Positions 1-9,073 of a stretch of DNA of 64,000 nt are shown here, piece after piece. The stretch is from positions 62,001 through 126,000 of the forward strand of contig NZ_RPFJ01000030.1 of assembly GCF_003813905.1 (NCBI RefSeq), read 5' to 3'. The position numbers were made by a program, and so were the translations under genes. Each line of letters begins with the position of its first letter. Position 1 is the first letter of the stretch. The notes under the pieces are model-generated. The model was not told the DNA's origin and did no database searches. It saw only the letters and a list, made by a program, of their open reading frames with translations. The DNA comes from Aureibaculum marinum (lineage in GTDB: Bacteria > Bacteroidota > Bacteroidia > Flavobacteriales > Flavobacteriaceae).

Positions 1-2354
1 GAAGCTATATTTTTAGTTCTTAATTCTAGCTCCCAACCTTCATTTTTTACTTCTCCCAAGTTTACTAAAGCACCAGAAAAACCAGTAGTTACCGAAATAG
101 GATTGTTAAGTAATAATTGGTCGCTGGTTCTTCTGTACCAATCTAATGAACCTGATATTCTATTATTTAGGATACCGAAATCAATACCAGGATTAATTTC
201 TATTAAGCGTTCCCATTTTAAATCAGGATTGGCAATGTTTAAAGGAGAAAATCCAGCTTGCACACTACCATCAACCACATAGCTAGAATTAGCTGCACCC
301 AATAAGGCTAAATGAGGATAATAATCTACAAGAATGTTCCCTGTGCTTAGTACAGCAGAACTACCTTGTGCATCGGGGTCTGTAGATCCAGTATTTAAAC
401 GGTCATTCCCGGTTACCCCATAACTAGCTCTTAGTTTAAGGATGTTTATAAAGTTGCTTTCGCGTAAAAAGTTTTCACTTGATATATTCCAACCAATCGA
501 AGCCGCGGGAAAATTACCATATTTATATTCAGAACCAAAAATAGAACTTCCATCACGTCTCATACTTAATGAAGCTAAATATTTATTGTCATAAGCATAA
601 GTAACCCTTGATACGTAAGAGATTCCTCGTTTTTCCCATTCAAAACCATCAAATTCTGAAATGGCTGTTGCATTTGTAATTTGTTGTACTACATCATTAG
701 TATATCCAGTACCTTTAAATCCTGAAAAGAAATAATTTCTACTTTCAACAGAGGCACCTACAGTAAGGCTTACATCGTGTTTGCCAAAAGAATTGTCATA
801 ATTGAAAAAATTATCAAAAATTATATAATTTTCTTTTTGAGAAATTTCTTGCATATAAGCATCGGTAATACTTTCTCTAGCTTGAGTTCCCATATAATCT
901 ATTCTTTTAGTGTCGTTGTAAGAACCTGCTAATGTGGTTTTAAAAGAAAGATGATCAGTAATGTCATATTTACCATAGAAACTACCGTATAATTGAAATT
1001 TTTCATCAGATCTATTTCGCTCAACAATTCTAGCGTATGGATTGGCATTGTTACTATTACCTATGTTATTAAGGATGTCATCAATTTCACCATCTCCATC
1101 CATATCAAAAATGGTGAAATGATCTTGTCTAGCGTAGTCACCTACTTGTATATCTGCATAGGCACCATTAGGATCTACATATTTGAGTGACTCTTCGGTA
1201 TGATAAATTGGTAACCAAGGTTGATGTCTAGCTACGTTATGAATGTTTTCAGAAAATCTTCTTCGGTCAGTAAAAGAAGGACTAAAACTACCACCGATGC
1301 TAAATTTGTCATTTATTTTACTGTCTAGTTTTAAACGGGCACCATATTTTTTATAGTTATCAACTAACATTACACCTTCATCATTTGAATAGTTTAAACT
1401 AACAGTATATTTTGTGTTGTCATTACCACCTCGAAGTGATAAGGAATGACTTACAATAACCCCTTGTTCAAAGAAGACATCTTGCCAAGATCTATCAGTA
1501 CCAATCTGTAATTGAGCTTGGGTGTATGGAGATAGTACTCCGTTTTCTGCCATTTGTTGTTCTGCCCATTCAGCAGTTGTAAAACCGTAGGCGTCACTTT
1601 TTCTAGGAGTTTTTATACCAGTAAACGTGCTATAATTAATTCTTGTTTTACCAGAAATACCAGATTTCATAGTAATCATTATAATACCGTTTGAACCTTT
1701 AGAACCATATATGGATGAAGACGCTGCATCTTTTAAAATTTCAAAAGACTCAACGTTGTTCATATTTAGTGAGCCCAAAAAACTTGCATCTACAATTACA
1801 CCATCCACAACAATTAAAGGTGTAGAATCACCAGCCATAGAACCAACACCTCTAATGGTTATGGTTGGAGCAGCACCTGCTTCACCATCAGTAGCTTGAA
1901 TGTTTACCCCAGAAACTTGCCCCACCAATGCATCGTCTACTCTTGAGGTAGCAATTTGGTCTAAATCTTCATTAACTACTTTAGATATTGACCCTGTTAC
2001 ATGACTTTTCTTTTGCGTTCCGTATCCTATTACAACAACTTCTTCTAATTGGTTGTTGTCTTCAACTAAAGATACATTTATGTTTTTTTGATCTGTAATG
2101 GTAAATACCTGAGTTACATATCCTATAAATGAAAATTGTAATATGTCACCACTTTTAACTTCAATAGAATAAAGACCGTCAAAATCTGTTGTTGTTCCTT
2201 TATTGGCACCAACAATTAATACAGTTGCACCTGGAATAGGAGTGTTGTCATTCTGAGCTGTAACTGTACCTGTTAATGTATAACTTTCTTGTGCAAATAA
2301 GGTGATATTTGCAACTAAAGCTATAAATAGAGCTAGTTTAGTTTTTAATTTCAT
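1..2354 (-). CDS. SusC/RagA-family TonB-linked outer membrane receptor (C-terminus off left edge)
   Basis: Outer-membrane TonB-dependent transporter of the SusC type, expected to import oligosaccharides with a SusD lipoprotein. About 784 codons are visible from the ATG whose complement is at 2352-2354; the C-terminal barrel and any susD lie beyond the window. I read a signal peptide ending near ITLFAQ, a carboxypeptidase-regulatory-like domain (GTVTAQNDNTPIPGATV), a VVIGYGTQKK TonB-box region, then the plug (VDGVIVDASF, ILKDAASSSIYGSKGSNGII), which is diagnostic for the family. Barrel segments follow, for example YDNKYLASLSMRRDGSS. It lies downstream of kdgF and the PL17 and PL6 lyases, so alginate oligomers are the likely cargo. 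A 497-bp gap with its own operator suggests a separate promoter. The family call is certain; the substrate is inferred from the neighbours. Confidence 0.95.
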   Translation of the reverse strand, partial: MKLKTKLALFIALVANITLFAQESYTLTGTVTAQNDNTPIPGATVLIVGANKGTTTDFDGLYSIEVKSGDILQFSFIGYVTQVFTITDQKNINVSLVEDNNQLEEVVVIGYGTQKKSHVTGSISKVVNEDLDQIATSRVDDALVGQVSGVNIQATDGEAGAAPTITIRGVGSMAGDSTPLIVVDGVIVDASFLGSLNMNNVESFEILKDAASSSIYGSKGSNGIIMITMKSGISGKTRINYSTFTGIKTPRKSDAYGFTTAEWAEQQMAENGVLSPYTQAQLQIGTDRSWQDVFFEQGVIVSHSLSLRGGNDNTKYTVSLNYSNDEGVMLVDNYKKYGARLKLDSKINDKFSIGGSFSPSFTDRRRFSENIHNVARHQPWLPIYHTEESLKYVDPNGAYADIQVGDYARQDHFTIFDMDGDGEIDDILNNIGNSNNANPYARIVERNRSDEKFQLYGSFYGKYDITDHLSFKTTLAGSYNDTKRIDYMGTQARESITDAYMQEISQKENYIIFDNFFNYDNSFGKHDVSLTVGASVESRNYFFSGFKGTGYTNDVVQQITNATAISEFDGFEWEKRGISYVSRVTYAYDNKYLASLSMRRDGSSIFGSEYKYGNFPAASIGWNISSENFLRESNFINILKLRASYGVTGNDRLNTGSTDPDAQGSSAVLSTGNILVDYYPHLALLGAANSSYVVDGSVQAGFSPLNIANPDLKWERLIEINPGIDFGILNNRISGSLDWYRRTSDQLLLNNPISVTTGFSGALVNLGEVKNEGWELELRTKNIA

Positions 2355-2405
2355 ATTGATTCATATTATGTTCGTAATTATTTGATTAGTTCTTGTTATT
2401 CTGAT

Positions 2406-2423
2406 ATGAGTTTATATACTCAT
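2406..2423 (-). other. Small inverted repeat in the susC leader
   Basis: ATGAGT and ACTCAT form a perfect 6-bp inverted repeat with a 6-nt spacer about 50 bp before the susC start. It could be a leader hairpin or a minor protein site. The 2355-2851 gap otherwise holds the triple-dyad operator at 2621-2658 and AT-rich DNA. I found no full TTTG/TAnnTTTG promoter; CATATTTG on the minus strand near 2521 is one base off the -7 consensus. Confidence 0.25.
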
Positions 2424-2620
2424 TGAATTTATAAAATGACGTCTCTATAATAGATTCAAATGGACTAAATAATTTGTATGTATTAGTTTGAGTTGTCACT
2501 TTATTAGTTAAATTTTGATTCAAATATGATAAGCACTGAGTTTTATTTTAGTCAGAAGCTTCTTTAAGAGTTTGTTATTCTTTGTTATGGTTATATTTAA
2601 TTGTTAATATTAATAAAAAT

Positions 2621-2659
2621 TTGGTATACCAGATTGGTTAACCAAATTGGTATACCAAA
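2621..2659. promoter_or_regulatory. Triple-dyad operator-like site upstream of susC
   Basis: Three 8-bp palindromes GGTATACC (2623-2630), GGTTAACC (2636-2643) and GGTATACC (2649-2656) are centred exactly 13 bp apart, each flanked by TT or AA. The right-hand 25 bp (2635-2659) recur with one mismatch at 8997-9021. The TGGTnnnnACCA form resembles sites bound by FadR-type GntR regulators, but the regulator is not in the window. The site would control susC and whatever lies downstream of it. Confidence 0.7.
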
Positions 2660-2807
2660 AATACATTAAATATTTGTGATTACAAAATAATTTTAATTTT
2701 TAGTGTTTTAGCTCTGTAAAATCCTCTCTTAATAGGATAAAAAGTTCAATTAAACTTTCAGTTTTAGTGCATATTGTCTATTGAAAAGAGTAAAAATCTT
2801 CTCAATT

Positions 2808-2827
2808 AATTAAAACTGTTTTTAATT
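2808..2827 (-). terminator. Weak AT-only hairpin after kdgF
   Basis: AATTAAAA and TTTTAATT pair across a short loop about 25-45 bp past the kdgF stop. The stem has no G or C, so it is a poor terminator, but it sits where the lyase operon would end before the separately controlled susC. Confidence 0.25.
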
Positions 2828-2851
2828 TTTTACTGTGGTTGATGAAATTTT

Positions 2852-3226
2852 TTATGATTGATCTCCAAAGTAAGATACCTCATTACCACTTAAGAAATCT
2901 TCTCTTACAGGGCTAAATGTGTCAATTAGTATTCCTTCTTCTAAACAAATGGCACTATGCATTAAATTAGGTTCAATATATACGCCATCTCCGGCTTCTA
3001 TAATTTTCTTTTCGCCGTCAATTTCAAATTCAAATTTTCCAGAAACACAATAGGTGGCTTGAGTGTGAAAATGTTGGTGTGGTGAACCTAATGCACCTTT
3101 GTCAAATTTCACTTTTACCATCATGATTTGGTTGTCGTAACCTAAGAATTTTCTAGATACTCCTCCTCCTAATTCTTCCCATTCCATTTCTTTTGTAATG
3201 ATGTACTTTTCACTAAATCGTTTCAT
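2852..3226 (-). CDS. kdgF: KdgF-type cupin, uronate linearisation
   Basis: Small single-domain cupin of 124 residues. KdgF proteins convert cyclic 4,5-unsaturated monouronates released from pectin or alginate into linear ketouronates (DEH in the alginate pathway). The metal site is visible as PHQHFHTQ (H50, H52, Q56) and H90 in the second cupin motif (GDGVYIEPNLMH). D102, F104 and R108 in DTFSPVR have the spacing of the catalytic residues reported for KdgF. There is no signal peptide, so it is cytoplasmic. It follows the PL17 lyase with a 22-bp gap, consistent with linearising the monomers PL17 makes. A general cupin role cannot be excluded, but residue pattern and context agree. Confidence 0.9.
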   Translation of the reverse strand: MKRFSEKYIITKEMEWEELGGGVSRKFLGYDNQIMMVKVKFDKGALGSPHQHFHTQATYCVSGKFEFEIDGEKKIIEAGDGVYIEPNLMHSAICLEEGILIDTFSPVREDFLSGNEVSYFGDQS

Positions 3227-3248
3227 TTCTTTATTTTTTATGATTAAT

Positions 3249-5534
3249 TTATTTGTAATAATAAGAACCCTTCCAAGTGTAGTTCTTTTCGTTTATTTTT
3301 AATGTATGTTCAGCTTCTTTTGAAGCGTTGTTATTAGCTAATATAAAAAGAGCTATTTTTCCATTGATATATTCAATACGAATTGCAGTGTATTCTGAAT
3401 TGTTAAATGTGACTTCTAAATTTTTAATATTACTGTATGCGTTTACAGCAAATTCAGAAACAGGACTATATGTACCATGAGATTCTATAGTTGATACAAA
3501 AAGTGCATTTTGTGTGTTTTTCTTTCTGATTATGAATGTAGGCTCTCTTCTTAAGTTAAATTCAGGATCGGTTGCTCCAATTCTAGCCAATAATAATTCG
3601 TCTTTGTTTGAAGTAATAGAGGTAAGTGTATAAAACTTATTATTATGCAACCAGTTTAGTTTTATGTTTTCACCAGTTGCATCTCCAGAACCTTCCAGAT
3701 ACAAATGTTGATACCCGTCCGAATTGCCTAATTGAGTTAAGAAATTAAGAGTTTTATAGTTGAAATTAGTTTGTATTAATTGACCTAAATAATAAAAAGG
3801 CAAATCGTATTGATTTTTATTGTCGGATACAACTCTCATTATATCTAGCACAAGAGAGTTGGTAAATTCATTATCTTTAATAATGACCATAGTTCTGTGC
3901 ATGATTGTTCCAGGATATGCATTTTTTTCTTTTGCACTTGCTATTTGAATGTTTTCGTTTTCTACATGAAATACATATTTTTCTGAATGATGTTTTGAAC
4001 CTATTTCATACTTTCCTTGAAAATGAGATTTTTCATTTTGAACTAAGGTATTATGAGCTATGGTTTGTTTTGCCCATGTTTTATTTTCTTTTAAATAGTT
4101 ACCTCCGCCTTTTTGTTCAATATTAACAAAACGTACTAAGCCATAATCTTGAATTACTTCTTCGCCATTTTCATAAAGTGAAAAAGACAACTTGTCAAAA
4201 TGTCCATGACTTAATCCATGACCTGGATATTTGTATACCAATTCTAAAGCTCCACTTCTAAGAATACCTACGGCACCTTGATTGCCTTTTGGTCCGTCTC
4301 TTAATTCGATTGACTTTTTTGTAAATGGTTTTGTTTTTTTATTTTTTATTCCCAATGCAACAGAAAGTCCTGCGTCGTCTAACGTAACTTTATTTTGCTT
4401 TTCTGCTATACTTAATAATTCGGGATTATTTCCACCAAAATGATAAGCAATATCAACTGAAGAAACCAGAGAACTTGTATAATATGACATTCCTTTTTGT
4501 CCATCATTTAAAGGGAAAAATTCACCATCAGCATCTGAGAGATTAATTAAAGCATCAACAGCTTTTAACAGAACACTGTCTTTAAACTCAAAAATTTTTA
4601 AATCAGGTTTTACATTATGAAGTCCTTGTGCGAATATTAAAAATGGGTACATAGCGTAGCGTTGGTAATAAGGTCCTTCTGTGTAATATCCATCTGGAGA
4701 AAAAGGTTCTTCTATATTCGCTAAAAAACCAGCTTTTCCATCTTTGTTTTTTATGAATCCACCATCATTATCTTTAGCTCCAGCTTCTAAACCATCGTTT
4801 TCAATACCATAAAGAGCACGCTTCACTAATTCTTCGTCTCCCATAACCAAACCAATCATCCCAACGGCTGCATTTCCCCAAGTACTATGATTGTGAACAC
4901 GGTTATAAAATTGAGGGTTTTCAATAGAAATAAAGTCAGCAAATGGTCTAAAAAGATTTGTTTCTAATTTTTCTCGTTCTTCTTTAGATAAATAATTATA
5001 AATACAGTCATATGCTTGGCTCACATAAACTAACCAATTAGAATCATTTAAACATTGCCAAAAAAGCTTGCCTCTTGCATAAGAGCGTGTCTGTGGATGT
5101 ACAGGTAATGTTTTATACATAGCTTCATATTGCATAAGCATGTCTTTTACGTACTTTGCGTATTTTTCATCATCTAAAATCTGATATAAGACTCCTGCTT
5201 TTTGCATAATTAAAAAGTTGCGTTTATGTCTAGCATGTGTATATCCTCCAGAAAAATCTTTAGGTATAGGAGTTTCTATTCCTAATTCAATTTCAGTATC
5301 AACTTCAGCTTGAATTTCTTTTAGAGAGTTGTCAAATATTGGTATGTTTCCTAATTCTTTTTTTATAAGATTTACTCCAGCTTTTGTTAATATAAGCTTT
5401 GGATGATCGCTGCTCTTAGAAACCTCAGTATTGACTTTGTTTTGAGCTGGCATTTCTTTTTTACAGCTAACTATTAATATTAGTAGAAGTATGGGAATAA
5501 TTCGGATAAATTGGATTTTATTATTTAATTTCAT
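3249..5534 (-). CDS. PL17 oligoalginate lyase (heparinase II/III fold), lipoprotein
   Basis: Exo-acting alginate/oligoalginate lyase giving unsaturated monouronates. The N-terminus is a lipoprotein signal (LIVSC, lipidated C24), so it is anchored in the periplasm or outer membrane. Residues about 45-370 form the alginate-lyase alpha-toroid with RVHNHSTW (N215, H216) and DGYYTEGPYYQRY (Y283/Y284 region), the conserved active-site neighbourhood of PL17. The C-terminal half is heparinase II/III-like with GHGLSHGHFDKLS, the usual metal and active-site segment. At 761 residues it matches full-length PL17 enzymes. It is preceded 109 bp upstream by the PL6 lyase and followed by kdgF. Family is certain; preference for mannuronate or guluronate oligomers cannot be read here. 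Confidence 0.93.
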   Translation of the reverse strand: MKLNNKIQFIRIIPILLLILIVSCKKEMPAQNKVNTEVSKSSDHPKLILTKAGVNLIKKELGNIPIFDNSLKEIQAEVDTEIELGIETPIPKDFSGGYTHARHKRNFLIMQKAGVLYQILDDEKYAKYVKDMLMQYEAMYKTLPVHPQTRSYARGKLFWQCLNDSNWLVYVSQAYDCIYNYLSKEEREKLETNLFRPFADFISIENPQFYNRVHNHSTWGNAAVGMIGLVMGDEELVKRALYGIENDGLEAGAKDNDGGFIKNKDGKAGFLANIEEPFSPDGYYTEGPYYQRYAMYPFLIFAQGLHNVKPDLKIFEFKDSVLLKAVDALINLSDADGEFFPLNDGQKGMSYYTSSLVSSVDIAYHFGGNNPELLSIAEKQNKVTLDDAGLSVALGIKNKKTKPFTKKSIELRDGPKGNQGAVGILRSGALELVYKYPGHGLSHGHFDKLSFSLYENGEEVIQDYGLVRFVNIEQKGGGNYLKENKTWAKQTIAHNTLVQNEKSHFQGKYEIGSKHHSEKYVFHVENENIQIASAKEKNAYPGTIMHRTMVIIKDNEFTNSLVLDIMRVVSDNKNQYDLPFYYLGQLIQTNFNYKTLNFLTQLGNSDGYQHLYLEGSGDATGENIKLNWLHNNKFYTLTSITSNKDELLLARIGATDPEFNLRREPTFIIRKKNTQNALFVSTIESHGTYSPVSEFAVNAYSNIKNLEVTFNNSEYTAIRIEYINGKIALFILANNNASKEAEHTLKINEKNYTWKGSYYYK

Positions 5535-5643
5535 AGTTAGTTTTTATAAAAACATCTCTAAAAAGTGGCTGTAGTCGATAGAAAAACAGAGTGTTAGATG
5601 ATGTAATTTTGTTTTGAGTTTTAAAATAATGATATTCTAATTT

Positions 5644-7998
5644 TTAATACATTAATTTTTGTTTTAAGTTTTCTTCAGTTTTAATGATGCCAGAATTACG
5701 AATGGTATTGTCAGATGCTACATTATTTTTTGCACCCCACAATAGAGCTACTAACTTTACTTTATTATCTACAAATGAATTATTATGAATAGCTACATTT
5801 ACAATACCTCTATGGTTTAATAAAATTTTGTTCTGTTCTTTACTACCACAGTTTTTAAAAGTACTATTCGTAATTAGTAAATTCCCTCCAATGGTTGATT
5901 CGTCATAACCACCTCTGTAATAGTCTATTATGTTTTGGTTTATGTTGGTAAAAGTACAACCATCAATAGTTAAAAACTCTACATTATAATCTCCTTTGTC
6001 ATTAGTCTCTTCTGATAATTCTATTCCGTTTTCACAATTAGAAATAGTGCTATTTTTAAAAGTGATTTCTTGAGCAAATGTTTGTTTATATGCTTTTAGT
6101 ACATAATTAAAATTGTTAATGTCACATTCTTGAACCGTTAGTCCGTAGTGATTTGACATGTTTTCTTTAAGGTTAGAAAAAACAATTTGTTCGCCATTAC
6201 CAGTAAGTGAAATGTTTTTAAGTGTTAATATTCCATAAGGGTTTAATTCAAACAAAGGAGTGTTTTTTGTTCCTGTATATATAATTTCAGCTTTTTCATT
6301 TTCTTTAGATTGAATAGTAATAGTTTTATCAATTACTAAAGGTGACGAGATGTAATATTTACCTGGGCTTAAAGAGATAATATCTCCAGATTTAGAAGTT
6401 GAAATTTTTGTTTCTAAATCATCTTCTGTATTGGTAGCCACTACAATGTTTGGACTAGTAGGTTCTATTTCATTAGAATACCAATCGGCTCCGTATTTAG
6501 TTTTATCTAAAATTTCAGGATCTATATATTCACCTTGAACGGTTGCTCCAATTGAATTTTTAGTTTCTCTTGAGTTTCCAAAAAGGTCTTTAGTAATTGT
6601 CTCAAATCCAAAACCTTTATATATTTCATATTCGTTTGTTAATGTTGGTAAATAAATGTTCTCACTAACTTTAGTTAGTGTAAAATCAGCAGCTTTGATT
6701 TTTAAGGTGTCATAAAAATTTACACTTTGATTATTAATAATGTTGCTTTTAAAAGTTACACCGTCTGCTTTGTCATGTTCAATAATTACATTTTTATCAC
6801 CTACTTTATTGTAAATTATATTATTTACTACTTCAGTTCTAAGAGCTCTAGCTGAGCGTATTTCGGATTTAGGTAATACATCGGCTTGTGAGATGTTGGT
6901 ACCAACTCCAAATTGCCAAGGCGATTTACAATCGATATAGGTATTATAAGCAACTACCACATCGGTAACTTGATTATATCTGTTTAATGGAGATTTCGGA
7001 ATGCCATTCATAACCGCTAAGGCACTTCTAAAGTTCTCACCAATAATATTATAAAAGTAATTGTTTGTAATCCAATGTCCTGTGTTTACAAGTCTAATAC
7101 CTCCATAGTTTTTATTTACACCGTCGCCAATAAAATAATTACCATCAATAATAGCATAATTACCATGACGTGTTACTACAGACCCTTCGCTTTTATAGAA
7201 GACATTATTTCTAATCTCGTTAAAATTAGTTTTGCTAGATATAATTTCAACTTCTCCATTACATTCCTCAAACAAGTTGTTTGCTATTATTGTGTTTCCT
7301 GGAGACATCGATGAAAAGCTACCACCTAATTGAATGGTTTCACCTCTTGCTCCTCCTTTTCTAGGTCTTGGACCAAAATGGTTATTTACTATTTGATGAT
7401 AATTTCTAATACTTTGATTTCCTCTAATATCTACTCTTAATGTTGGACCTCCGTTGGTTTTTCCAGCAAGATAACAATGGTCGAACTGATTGTGTTTTCC
7501 ATAAAGTTGAACCCAATGATCGTCTTTATCACGCTGAAGTTGATTGTAATCTACAATAACACAGTTTGTAACTCTAGAATGATTAGCTACTTTTTTCTCA
7601 CTTACCCTAAAAGAAATAACATCGTTAGTAGGGGTGTATCCATTTCTAAAAAATAAACCATTTACAACAAGGTAATTTCCTGCCATTTCTAAATTAGAAA
7701 CCCCTTCTATAAATACGCTTCCTGGAGTTTGTGCTTTTAAAGTGATTGGAGCTTTTTCTGTGCCTTCTCCTATAAATTTAATTTGTATATCTTTCCATAC
7801 TCCATTTGCCATTATAATTGTGTTTCCTGCTTCGGCTTTTGAAATAGCTTCATTTAATTCACTTTCATTAGTAACAAATACTTCAGTTTTACTATTGTTT
7901 TCTTTTTTACAGCCAAAACTTACAAAAATAATACTCAAAAAAATTAAACTTTTTCTTATTGTACGTTTCTGATTTAAAAAATTAATGATGGTATGCAT
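5644..7998 (-). CDS. PL6 alginate lyase, two parallel beta-helix domains, lipoprotein
   Basis: Polysaccharide lyase of the chondroitinase-B-like PL6 family, which splits alginate by beta-elimination. A lipobox (FVSFGC, C30) follows a basic N-terminus. The catalytic N-terminal beta-helix (about 35-430) holds the Lys and Arg pair K256 (SSKTNFN) and R277 (VTRHG), 21 residues apart as in characterised two-domain PL6 enzymes, with the conserved GPRPRKGGARGE and NGEVEIIS segments. A second beta-helix occupies about 500-784, so it is a long PL6 form. It starts 33 bp after the isomerase-like gene and precedes PL17, giving the usual endo/exo pair. Polymer versus oligomer action and MG or G preference are not determinable. 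Confidence 0.93.
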   Translation of the reverse strand: MHTIINFLNQKRTIRKSLIFLSIIFVSFGCKKENNSKTEVFVTNESELNEAISKAEAGNTIIMANGVWKDIQIKFIGEGTEKAPITLKAQTPGSVFIEGVSNLEMAGNYLVVNGLFFRNGYTPTNDVISFRVSEKKVANHSRVTNCVIVDYNQLQRDKDDHWVQLYGKHNQFDHCYLAGKTNGGPTLRVDIRGNQSIRNYHQIVNNHFGPRPRKGGARGETIQLGGSFSSMSPGNTIIANNLFEECNGEVEIISSKTNFNEIRNNVFYKSEGSVVTRHGNYAIIDGNYFIGDGVNKNYGGIRLVNTGHWITNNYFYNIIGENFRSALAVMNGIPKSPLNRYNQVTDVVVAYNTYIDCKSPWQFGVGTNISQADVLPKSEIRSARALRTEVVNNIIYNKVGDKNVIIEHDKADGVTFKSNIINNQSVNFYDTLKIKAADFTLTKVSENIYLPTLTNEYEIYKGFGFETITKDLFGNSRETKNSIGATVQGEYIDPEILDKTKYGADWYSNEIEPTSPNIVVATNTEDDLETKISTSKSGDIISLSPGKYYISSPLVIDKTITIQSKENEKAEIIYTGTKNTPLFELNPYGILTLKNISLTGNGEQIVFSNLKENMSNHYGLTVQECDINNFNYVLKAYKQTFAQEITFKNSTISNCENGIELSEETNDKGDYNVEFLTIDGCTFTNINQNIIDYYRGGYDESTIGGNLLITNSTFKNCGSKEQNKILLNHRGIVNVAIHNNSFVDNKVKLVALLWGAKNNVASDNTIRNSGIIKTEENLKQKLMY

Positions 7999-8031
7999 AA
8001 GTTAGTTCTTTGTTAAAGTTTGATATATTAG

Positions 8032-8979
8032 TTAGGCTTTTCGCCATAGTTTTTGCACTGCAGATAAATCTTTTTTCATGGCTTCAAAGACCAATTTTTT
8101 ATCTATTGATATTTTTGATTTACCACTTTGGGCTCCTCCTAAATCATATTCTAAATGTAATGAAACAGGTGGTTGTAATTGATACGTTTTTAAAAGTTTA
8201 AAATAACTATTAAAATCTACCATGCCTTTACCAATAGGTGTATTAATTATTTGCCATTTACCATTAACTCTTGCCCATTTAAAATCTTTTAATACTATTG
8301 TTTTTAAATGAGGGTATAGAAGTTTTAATCCATTTTGCCATGAAAAGCCTCCTTCAACCATTGCGTGTCTAATGTCGTATTGGGTGCCAAAATAATTAGA
8401 ATCAACAGTTGTTAACAATTCTTTTATTTCCCAAAAAGAAGAACCTATATCGGTGCCTGCATGGTTTTGATAACTACCTATCAAGCCTAATTGTTTATTT
8501 AATATACCCAATTTTTTTATTTCGGACTGATATTGTTTTAAAGCCTGTTGCATCGTTTTGTTTTTAGGATATTTATACCAATTGGTCCGGTAATATTTTA
8601 TTCCAACATTGGCAGCTGTTTTTAGAATGTCAATATCTAAAGGGTTGGTTACGCTTTCAATGCTAGTTGTGATAAGATTGCAAGTAGATCCAGCTTCTTT
8701 AATTTCTTTTACGGCTTTGGGTAAATCTGTTTTGACCAATTCTGGCAATACATGGCCATTACGTCTTACGGTTAAGTCTATACCTGAAAAACCTATTTCT
8801 GCTGCTATTTCGCCAGCATCTTTATAATTTAAAAATTGTAAATGTTTAGAAAAAATGTTAACAGCGAGATTGTCTGATTTGGGTGCAGACCAGAAGGGGG
8901 GTGTAAAGCTTATCAATGGAAGTAGGCAGGCTAGTTGGCCCGTTTTTTCAATAAAACTTCTTCTTGATAAACTTTTCAT
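8032..8979 (-). CDS. Tat-exported TIM-barrel sugar isomerase/epimerase-like protein
   Basis: First gene of the minus-strand alginate operon. The N-terminus carries a twin-arginine signal (SRRSFIEKTG, R6-R7, then a hydrophobic stretch to about residue 30), so the folded protein is probably exported to the periplasm. The remainder is an AP-endonuclease-2/xylose-isomerase-like TIM barrel with candidate metal ligands in YQNHAG, YDIRHA and LHLEYD. Members isomerise or epimerise sugars or sugar acids, and many remain unassigned. Its operator is shared with the divergent RraA gene and its product is co-expressed with alginate lyases. A role on alginate-derived uronates is inference; the reaction is unknown. 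Confidence 0.8.
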   Translation of the reverse strand: MKSLSRRSFIEKTGQLACLLPLISFTPPFWSAPKSDNLAVNIFSKHLQFLNYKDAGEIAAEIGFSGIDLTVRRNGHVLPELVKTDLPKAVKEIKEAGSTCNLITTSIESVTNPLDIDILKTAANVGIKYYRTNWYKYPKNKTMQQALKQYQSEIKKLGILNKQLGLIGSYQNHAGTDIGSSFWEIKELLTTVDSNYFGTQYDIRHAMVEGGFSWQNGLKLLYPHLKTIVLKDFKWARVNGKWQIINTPIGKGMVDFNSYFKLLKTYQLQPPVSLHLEYDLGGAQSGKSKISIDKKLVFEAMKKDLSAVQKLWRKA

Positions 8980-8996
8980 AAATTAGCAAATACAAC

Positions 8997-9021
8997 TGGT
9001 TAACCAAATTGGTTTACCAAA
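8997..9021. promoter_or_regulatory. Double-dyad operator-like site between divergent genes
   Basis: GGTTAACC (8998-9005) and GGTTTACC (9011-9018) are centred 13 bp apart, and the 25-bp block matches 2635-2659 before susC with a single change (T for A in the second dyad). It lies 17 bp before the TIM-barrel gene start and about 50 bp before the RraA gene, overlapping the candidate -33 region of the latter, as expected for a repressor site controlling both directions. Confidence 0.7.
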
Positions 9022-9035
9022 TATATGTATATTTG
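9009..9035 (+). promoter_or_regulatory. Candidate Bacteroidota promoter of the RraA-like gene
   Basis: TATATTTG at 9028-9035 fits the TAnnTTTG -7 element. A TTG at 9009-9011, 16 nt upstream, may serve as a weak -33. The upstream half lies inside the operator dyads. The leader to the ATG at 9074 is about 30 nt. Confidence 0.5.
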
Positions 9036-9073
9036 TTGAATCGACCATGTTTTTAACAAAAAAATAAAATAAT

